Assembly (NCBI GenBank): GCA_005774595.1
Contig: VAUM01000109.1
Location: forward strand, 1-5,881
Direction of reading: 5' to 3'
From: Actinomycetota bacterium
GTDB lineage: Bacteria > Actinomycetota > Coriobacteriia > Anaerosomatales > D1FN1-002
DNA: 5,881 bases
In this document: in pieces, positions 1-4,044 of the stretch
Layout of the letters: each line of letters starts with the position of its first letter
Position numbering within the stretch: position 1 is the stretch's first letter
Translations under genes and position numbers: made by a program
Notes under the pieces: generated by a model
Told to the model about the DNA's origin: nothing
What the model saw: only the letters and a program-made list of their open reading frames with translations
Database searches by the model: none

Positions 1-416
1 ATCGACACGCGCGTGTCCGTCGGCAGCCTCCGAAGGTCGGGCGGAACCACAGCATCAGGGAAGAACACCTTGCCGACTTCGAGGATGGAGACCGTGCCGT
101 CACTGCCGTACACCGGTATCTCCGGTCGAGCGTGGTGCGCAAGACCGTAGTGATCCAAGTGCGAGTGCGTGAGCACGATCGCCTCGATGGATGGCGTGGT
201 CGCATCATCCGGATACAGGCCAGCGACTCTGGACAAGACGCCCTCGTCCAGCAGCTCGGATGTCGGCCTTCGTGGCGTGTCTCGCGGGAAGTCACCACCA
301 TCGGGGGCAACCAACGGCATTCCAAGATCCAGCAGGATCCGAGTACCGCTGTCCGAGGCGACCTCGATGCACATGCCGCCTATCTCGTGCTGCCCCCGGT
401 GGATCGTGTAGCGCAA
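1..416 (-). CDS. MBL-fold metallo-hydrolase, RNase J-like (partial, C-terminus off window)
   Basis: The first 138 residues of a metallo-beta-lactamase-fold hydrolase are visible; the gene runs off the left edge. Near the N-terminus it reads HRGQHEIGGMCIEV, then RILLDLGMPL, the first two beta strands typical of the RNase J/CPSF-type RNA-processing branch of the superfamily. Residues 84-89 are HSHLDH (nucleotides 150-167), the HxHxDH motif that binds the two catalytic zinc ions; the later His/Asp ligands lie beyond the window. The chosen start is a TTG directly after the upstream gene's stop codon, in the same frame. It is preceded by a GGTGGGGG Shine-Dalgarno-like run (422-429) and places the HEIGG segment at the usual distance from the N-terminus; the next in-frame ATG (codon 15) would cut into that strand. 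It is the third gene of a minus-strand operon. MBL fold is close to certain; RNA or DNA as substrate is inferred from the subgroup, and other MBL hydrolases are possible. Confidence 0.85.
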   Translation of the reverse strand, partial: MRYTIHRGQHEIGGMCIEVASDSGTRILLDLGMPLVAPDGGDFPRDTPRRPTSELLDEGVLSRVAGLYPDDATTPSIEAIVLTHSHLDHYGLAHHARPEIPVYGSDGTVSILEVGKVFFPDAVVPPDLRRLPTDTRVS

Positions 417-1439
417 CTAGGCCCCCACCGAGGTGGCGAACTCCTCGAGCGGGATCATGCTCTTGGCGTAGAGCGCATACCCGGCGTGCGCCACATTCGC
501 CACGTAGTAGTCGGCGTGCACTCTGTCGGGCAGATCCGCCAGTTCGCGGCGAAGAACAGAGGAATCAGGGTGGTGGTTCGCGATCACGAATACCACTTCG
601 GGTCGACCACCCGAGACCTCGACTTCGCGTGTGGCGATGCGCTTCGGGATACCCGGCAGGCGGAGTCGTCTCTTCGTGTCGAAGATGTCTTGGAGCTCCC
701 TGCAAAGAGACTCATACGGTTCGGAGACTGCGCCGCTGGCCTCTGGGGCGAGGAAGCGCTCGATGTCGTAGACGTGCTTGGCGAGTCCAGGTAGTACATG
801 TCCCGATCCGTCTGGCCCACGACCCGACGCGATTGCGGCATCACCAGCCTTCATCTCGATGATGACTGGCGTCGCCGCTGAACTCGACCTCGTACGACCG
901 GCCGAAGGCCAACGCAAGCCCACCATGTCGAACCGAAACCCGGTCTCCCTTTGTGGGCAGAGGCTTGGTGACTGCGCGTACTCGATATCGACCACGAAGT
1001 AGTCAGAGAGATCGCCTGTCGCATGCCGGTTGTTGTCCCGTACGACCGCCTGCTGATACTCGCGCTCCAGCTTGGGATGCTTGCAGAAGCGAATGTCCAT
1101 TGCCTGCTTGTAGAAGCCGAACGCCTGAACCCAGGCGTCGGCGTCGTGGTTGGAGGCAACCGTCGGAGGCGGCTCGTGATCCGGCTTTGCTGACGTGTAG
1201 CCGTCGTGTCCGCCAAGGTAGCGACCGTCGAACTTCGCAGCGAACTTCTCGCCGCGTGCTTGCTGGTGCAGGCCCAGCAGCCGTCCACCCCGGTAGTAGA
1301 TGTCGACGTAGTCGCGTCGAATCTCGAGACTCAGCGTGTCGTCATGCTGGAGTCGCTCGAGGATCGGCTGAAGGATGCCGGATGCGAGCTGCTCCTGGAA
1401 TCGTTCACCGATTCCGCGCTGATACCGTTCGTCGATCAC
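417..1439 (-). CDS. Predicted PD-(D/E)xK nuclease-like protein, 340 aa
   Basis: A 340-residue soluble protein with no signal peptide or membrane segment. The start is GTG, supported by a GGAGGGAG ribosome-binding site 5-8 bases upstream. The central part fits a restriction-endonuclease-like core: a helix with E125/E127 (LEREYQQAVV), a strand with D171 (FRFDMVGL), then a hydrophobic strand ending in E195-x-K197 (PVIIEMKAG), followed by a helix (about 212-229, GLAKHVYDIERF). This spacing matches the E...D...ExK pattern of PD-(D/E)xK enzymes. The N-terminal third carries a distinct DYVDIYYRGGRLLGL segment (about 43-57), and the C-terminal third an alpha/beta segment (EVVFVIANHHPDSSVL, about 281-296). 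It lies 21 bp after a small gene and directly abuts the MBL-hydrolase gene, so all three are probably translated from one message. The nuclease assignment is from motif pattern only; the exact family is not recognised. A catalytically inactive member or a different fold cannot be excluded. Confidence 0.8.
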   Translation of the reverse strand: MIDERYQRGIGERFQEQLASGILQPILERLQHDDTLSLEIRRDYVDIYYRGGRLLGLHQQARGEKFAAKFDGRYLGGHDGYTSAKPDHEPPPTVASNHDADAWVQAFGFYKQAMDIRFCKHPKLEREYQQAVVRDNNRHATGDLSDYFVVDIEYAQSPSLCPQRETGFRFDMVGLRWPSAGRTRSSSAATPVIIEMKAGDAAIASGRGPDGSGHVLPGLAKHVYDIERFLAPEASGAVSEPYESLCRELQDIFDTKRRLRLPGIPKRIATREVEVSGGRPEVVFVIANHHPDSSVLRRELADLPDRVHADYYVANVAHAGYALYAKSMIPLEEFATSVGA

Positions 1440-1444
1440 GCTGG

Positions 1445-1452
1445 CTCCCTCC
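1445..1452 (-). promoter_or_regulatory. Ribosome-binding site of the PD-(D/E)xK-like gene
   Basis: Reads GGAGGGAG on the minus strand, ending five bases before a GTG codon at 1439. It decides the choice of GTG as the start of the 340-residue protein. It lies inside the 21-bp gap after the upstream small gene, consistent with an operon. Confidence 0.75.
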
Positions 1453-1460
1453 GAATGCCG

Positions 1461-1778
1461 CTATCCGTTCACGTAGACGTAGATGCCAGGGCTGATCTCC
1501 TGGAGTTCGAGACTGATCGGTCCCCTCGAAGCGAGATACGACTGAACAGCGACACGCAGGCTATCGCTACTTGGCTGATCGACGGCGCGAATGCGGACCT
1601 CCACCGATTCCGGCTGGCCGTGTAGCCAATCGAATCCGACGATGTGCGCGGCTACCGTCTCGTCTGAGGGCAGCCCCCAGAAGAAGTCGACTCCGTGGCC
1701 GCTCCCCGCACGAAGCGTCTGATCCTCTGTCCAGATGACTGTCAGGCCTGTCCCCCTCAGGACGGCGGGCACTTCCAT
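1461..1778 (-). CDS. Small protein of unknown function, about 105 aa, first gene of the cassette
   Basis: I do not recognise this gene. From the ATG at 1778 it gives 105 residues with no membrane segment, signal peptide or cysteine. The visible pattern is an N-terminal beta-type segment (LTVIWTEDQ), a middle FFWGLPSDETVAAHIVGFDWL segment split by a Pro/Ser turn, an amphipathic stretch (SLRVAVQSYLASRG) and a C-terminal strand pair (ISLELQEI, GIYVYVNG). This suggests a small compact alpha/beta domain. An alternative in-frame ATG at 1886 would add 36 polar, low-complexity-looking residues; neither start has a strong ribosome-binding site, and I prefer the shorter form because the added segment looks non-globular and overlaps an opposing open frame. 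It ends 21 bp before the nuclease-like gene, with that gene's ribosome-binding site in the gap, so it looks like the first member of the operon. It could be an accessory, sensor or antitoxin-like partner; that is speculation from position. Confidence 0.6.
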   Translation of the reverse strand: MEVPAVLRGTGLTVIWTEDQTLRAGSGHGVDFFWGLPSDETVAAHIVGFDWLHGQPESVEVRIRAVDQPSSDSLRVAVQSYLASRGPISLELQEISPGIYVYVNG

Positions 1779-1823
1779 TCCGCATGGTAGCGAGCGCCTC
1801 TGACACGAGGCTAGCGTATCCCG

Positions 1824-1979
1824 ATGACTCTGCAGCTTGTGGGCGCCGCCTTCCCCACCTTGCCGGCTGCGCTCGTTCTCCCGCATATGTCCCGTGACTC
1901 ACCCCAGCAGCCCCAGTTGGTGGAGCAACAGCGACGACTCCGTCAACGCGTTCTGGAGGCGTTAGCCGGAAGAGGGTGA
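1824..1979 (+). pseudogene. Short plus-strand open frame, possible tail of a decayed gene (51 codons)
   Basis: An open frame from an in-frame TAG at 1812 runs to TGA at 1977-1979, with a first ATG at 1824. The last 28 or so residues look like the C-terminal helix of a real protein: RDSPQQPQLVEQQ followed by RRLRQRVLEALAGRG. GC at third codon positions is about 70 percent by eye. No ribosome-binding site precedes the ATG, and the product is too short to assign. It ends 27 bp before the hairpin at 2007-2037, which could terminate it as well. It may be a remnant of an older gene or mobile element beside the tRNA, or a chance frame; it lies opposite the N-terminal extension of the alternative start of the small cassette gene. 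Confidence 0.22.
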
Positions 1980-2006
1980 CTGACAAATCCCCAGCTCAGA
2001 ACACAA

Positions 2007-2037
2007 GAAGACCCCGCCGGCACTCGACGGGGTCTTC
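2007..2037 (-). terminator. Hairpin terminator downstream of tRNA-Phe
   Basis: A perfect 10-bp inverted repeat, GAAGACCCCG at 2007-2016 and CGGGGTCTTC at 2028-2037, encloses an 11-base loop. It starts 10 bp beyond the 3' end of the tRNA gene. On the minus strand it is followed by TTGTGTTCT, a modest T-rich tail, fitting an intrinsic terminator for the tRNA transcript. The symmetric stem could also stop plus-strand transcription arriving from 1824-1979. Confidence 0.8.
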
Positions 2038-2047
2038 GGTGTTCGCA

Positions 2048-2123
2048 TGGTGGCCAGAGACGGACTTGAACCGCCGACACGGGGATTTTCAGTCCCCTGC
2101 TCTACCAACTGAGCTACCTGGCC
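2048..2123 (-). tRNA. tRNA-Phe (anticodon GAA)
   Basis: A complete 76-nucleotide tRNA. The acceptor arm pairs GGCCAGG with TCTGGCC (one G-U pair), followed by discriminator A and a gene-encoded CCA at 2050-2048. The D arm begins AGCTCAGTTGGTAGAGCA. The anticodon stem GGGGA/TCCCC carries the loop CTGAAAA, giving anticodon GAA for phenylalanine. The T arm contains GGTTCAAGTCC. It has its own promoter just upstream and a hairpin terminator downstream, so it is a single-gene unit independent of the surface-protein operon. tRNA 3' ends are common integration targets, and the 3' side here faces the compositionally different cassette. Confidence 0.97.
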
Positions 2124-2135
2124 GCGCAAGCGTGA

Positions 2136-2163
2136 AGGATAGCACGCACCCGGCCTCGGTCAA
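2136..2163 (-). promoter_or_regulatory. Sigma70-type promoter of tRNA-Phe
   Basis: On the minus strand, a -35 box TTGACC (2158-2163) is separated by 16 bp from a -10 box TATCCT (2136-2141). The -10 box is preceded by TGC, giving an extended -10 (TGn). The predicted transcription start is near 2129, only about six bases upstream of the mature tRNA 5' end, as is usual for tRNA genes. It lies in the 75-bp gap after the surface-protein operon. Confidence 0.75.
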
Positions 2164-2172
2164 GCGAGCCGG
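2150..2172 (-). terminator. Imperfect GC-rich hairpin after the surface operon, possible terminator
   Basis: CCGGCCTCG (2150-2158) and CGAGCCGG (2165-2172) pair with one bulged base around a six-base loop. It lies 27 bp after the stop codon of the second CWB2 protein and could end that operon's message. There is no T tract after it, and it overlaps the -35 box of the tRNA promoter, so it may simply be GC-rich chance. Confidence 0.25.
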
Positions 2173-2198
2173 CAGCCCGCCCCGCCCGCGACCTGCGG

Positions 2199-3623
2199 CT
2201 ACAGCGCGTCGAACTCGCTCCAGTAGAACTCCTCGGCCCCGATCGGCACCGCGCCCATGCCGCCGATGAGCAGCAGGTGCTCCACGGTCGGCCCGTGCGA
2301 GTCCATCGCGAGCTCGAGGCCGGCCGGCGACGCGGACAGCTCCGCGCCGGTGTCGTCCGCCGGACTCTGCAGCAGCAGGACGCCGCCGCGCTGGCCGATG
2401 GCCGGGCCGGCGCCGAGCGCGTCGGGGAAGGATGCCCCCGTCGCCAGGGCGACGTTCGCGTAGGTGCCCCAGCCGTGATCGTTCGCGTAGTCCGCCACGG
2501 CGACGGCCGTCTGGTAGCGGTTCGCGCCGCTCATGCGGTTGACCACGGTGGTGCCGCCGTTCAGCGCGTCGATCTGCTGGTACGCCGTCGCACTCACCGC
2601 GCCCGTGCCGCCCGCGACGTGCACGTTGCTGAAGTTGTAGAAGTCGATGACGGCTGCCGCCTCGGCGTGCAGCGACGACGGCGGGGTGAGCAGGACCGGG
2701 TACTTCATGTTGTGCGCGTACGGCGAGACCGCGAGTGCGTCGGGGAAGTTCGCGCCGTTCACGACGAACGCGTGGCCGTAGCCGCCGGCCGTGAGCGCGA
2801 TCACCTTGTCGGCGACCTGGGCGGACGTCTGGTAGCGGTCGACGCCCGCGATGCGCTCGATGTCGCCGGGCTGGTCGTACCCCATCGCGACGAGGTCGTC
2901 CTCGACCGTGTCGGACACCGCCGCGGTGCCTCCCACGATGACGACGCGCTGCGCGTTCATGCGCATGATCTCGACGTTGGCATCCGTGCCGAGGTACCCG
3001 GGCGGCGTGAGGATGACGGGCGAGTCGTACGCGCCCGCGAGCGCGGACGCGGACAGCGCGTCGGCGAAACTCGTGCCCGAGCACAGGACGGCGACGCCCG
3101 CCTCGGCGAAGCTGCTGCGGCTCACCGACTGCGCGGTGCCGTAGCGCGTCTCGCCCCACAGGCGCTGGACGATGTCGTCGTCGCGCATCCAATACAGGTC
3201 GAAGTCGGTGGCGTCGTAGCCGCCGACGTACACGCTGTAGTCGCCGCCGCCGCCCGGCGGGACCACGTAGTCCGCGATGGCCATGTCGGGCACCGCGGGG
3301 GTGAAGCGGTGCCCCGCATACCACCAGTCCGAGCTGTGGAACGGCTGGTCGTCGAGGATCCAGTCCGGCTCCCACACACAGAACGTCGCGTCCGCGCCGT
3401 CCACGTCGGTGAACACTACGAGCGACAGCCGGTCACCGGCGTTCAGCCCGGAGAAGGTCCAGCCCTGGCTGCTCCACGCGCCGCCGTCTATGTGCCCGCT
3501 GACCATCCCGCTGCCCAGCACGGTCTGCACGCTCGGCTCGCCGGACGCGACCGCGGGGCCGCTCGCCGCAACCACCGCCAGCATTGCGCCGGCGAGGAGA
3601 ACGCGTGCGGTCTTCCTCGGCAT
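2199..3623 (-). CDS. Secreted cell-wall-binding protein with three CWB2 repeats, 474 aa
   Basis: A complete exported protein expected to sit on the cell wall. The ATG at 3623 has a good ribosome-binding site (GGGAGG, five bases upstream) and begins a typical signal peptide: MPRKTAR, a hydrophobic core to about residue 22, and cleavage near AVASG (about 27). Residues about 30-148 form a beta-rich domain with many aromatics and a Gly-rich turn, resembling PPC-type domains at the end (GGGGDYSVYVGGYDATDFDLYWM). Three CWB2 (PF04122) repeats follow at about 153-245, 256-350 and 361-474. Each opens with R-x-x-G-x-x-RYxT (RLWGETRYGT, RIAGVDRYQT, RMSGANRYQT), then carries an FADAL or FPDAL turn and a GGTxAV-like strand (GGMGAV in the last). 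In known CWB2 proteins three tandem copies bind anionic wall polymers non-covalently. No enzymatic domain is visible, so the N-terminal region may be the functional head. It is the last gene of the operon, 14 bp after the YvlD-like gene. Confidence 0.93.
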   Translation of the reverse strand: MPRKTARVLLAGAMLAVVAASGPAVASGEPSVQTVLGSGMVSGHIDGGAWSSQGWTFSGLNAGDRLSLVVFTDVDGADATFCVWEPDWILDDQPFHSSDWWYAGHRFTPAVPDMAIADYVVPPGGGGDYSVYVGGYDATDFDLYWMRDDDIVQRLWGETRYGTAQSVSRSSFAEAGVAVLCSGTSFADALSASALAGAYDSPVILTPPGYLGTDANVEIMRMNAQRVVIVGGTAAVSDTVEDDLVAMGYDQPGDIERIAGVDRYQTSAQVADKVIALTAGGYGHAFVVNGANFPDALAVSPYAHNMKYPVLLTPPSSLHAEAAAVIDFYNFSNVHVAGGTGAVSATAYQQIDALNGGTTVVNRMSGANRYQTAVAVADYANDHGWGTYANVALATGASFPDALGAGPAIGQRGGVLLLQSPADDTGAELSASPAGLELAMDSHGPTVEHLLLIGGMGAVPIGAEEFYWSEFDAL

Positions 3624-3628
3624 TGCGG

Positions 3629-3634
3629 CCTCCC
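3629..3634 (-). promoter_or_regulatory. Ribosome-binding site of the second CWB2 protein
   Basis: GGGAGG on the minus strand, five bases before the ATG at 3623, within the 14-bp gap after the YvlD-like gene. It fixes the start just ahead of a classic signal peptide, although the frame is open far upstream through the neighbouring gene. Confidence 0.8.
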
Positions 3635-3637
3635 ACT

Positions 3638-4015
3638 CTACGAACCGGACTTCCTGCCGCCGTCGGCGGCGTCGGGCACGACCAGCGACAGCGCCCACGA
3701 GATGACGCTCGTGATGATGGCGGCGAAGAACGCGGTCCAGTAGCCGTCGATCGAGATGCCGGGCGCCCACGAGCCGGCGAGCCAGAACACGAGCCCGTTG
3801 ATGAACAGCATGCCGATGCCGAGCGTGAGCACGACGAACCCGCACCCGAGCACCGTGAGCAGCGGCTTGAGCGTCGCGTTGAGCAGCCCGAGCAGCACCG
3901 CCATCACCGCGATCGAGATGATGCCGACCTCGCCGGTGACCTCGAATCCGGGCAACAGCCACGCGGTCGCGGCGAGCGCGAGCGAGCACAGCAACCACCT
4001 GACGAGCAGCCTCAT
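3638..4015 (-). CDS. YvlD/phage holin family 4-type membrane protein, 125 aa
   Basis: A small integral membrane protein with four predicted transmembrane helices, at about 4-21, 31-48, 52-80 and 93-113. Landmarks are RWLLCSLALAATAWLLPG at the N-terminus, the loop LLNATLKPLLTVLGC after helix 2, and FINGLVFWLAGSW in helix 3. The N-A-x-(L/V)-(R/K)-P loop and overall length are characteristic of the PF04020 family (superfamily 4 phage holin/YvlD, about 110-130 residues). Despite the family name, most chromosomal members are not phage lysis proteins; their role is poorly defined and tied to the cell envelope. The ATG at 4015 follows a GAGAGG-type ribosome-binding region about nine bases upstream. 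The gene sits between two CWB2 genes with gaps of 29 and 14 bp, so it is almost certainly co-transcribed. Family assignment is confident; function is not. Confidence 0.9.
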   Translation of the reverse strand: MRLLVRWLLCSLALAATAWLLPGFEVTGEVGIISIAVMAVLLGLLNATLKPLLTVLGCGFVVLTLGIGMLFINGLVFWLAGSWAPGISIDGYWTAFFAAIITSVISWALSLVVPDAADGGRKSGS

Positions 4016-4044
4016 CCTTGCGCGCCTCTCTGTCGGGCGGCGGG

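Noticed and set aside
132..862. Plus-strand open frames opposite the MBL and nuclease-like genes
   Set aside because: They are antisense to frames carrying HxHxDH and ExK motifs, are mutually overlapping and have low-complexity Arg/Pro-rich products.
1567..1986. Minus-strand frame of 139 codons overlapping the small cassette gene
   Set aside because: It is Arg/Pro/Gly-rich without structure-like hydrophobic patterning, and the alternative frame ending at 1461 leads neatly into the next gene's ribosome-binding site.
1781..2051. 8-bp direct repeat CGCATGGT at 1781-1788 and 2044-2051, the latter touching the tRNA CCA end, as a possible attachment-site pair
   Set aside because: Eight bases is within chance expectation for a window this size and the match does not extend on either side; genuine tRNA attachment repeats are usually longer.
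2277..3743. Long plus-strand open frame (488 codons) opposite the second CWB2 gene
   Set aside because: It is antisense to a gene with clear CWB2 motifs and a signal peptide, and its product is Arg/Val/Ala-rich with no recognisable motif. This is typical of shadow frames in very GC-rich DNA.
3638..4015. Phage holin as evidence of a prophage
   Set aside because: The family name is historical; the gene is embedded in a surface-protein operon with host-like composition and there are no endolysin, tail or other phage genes nearby.
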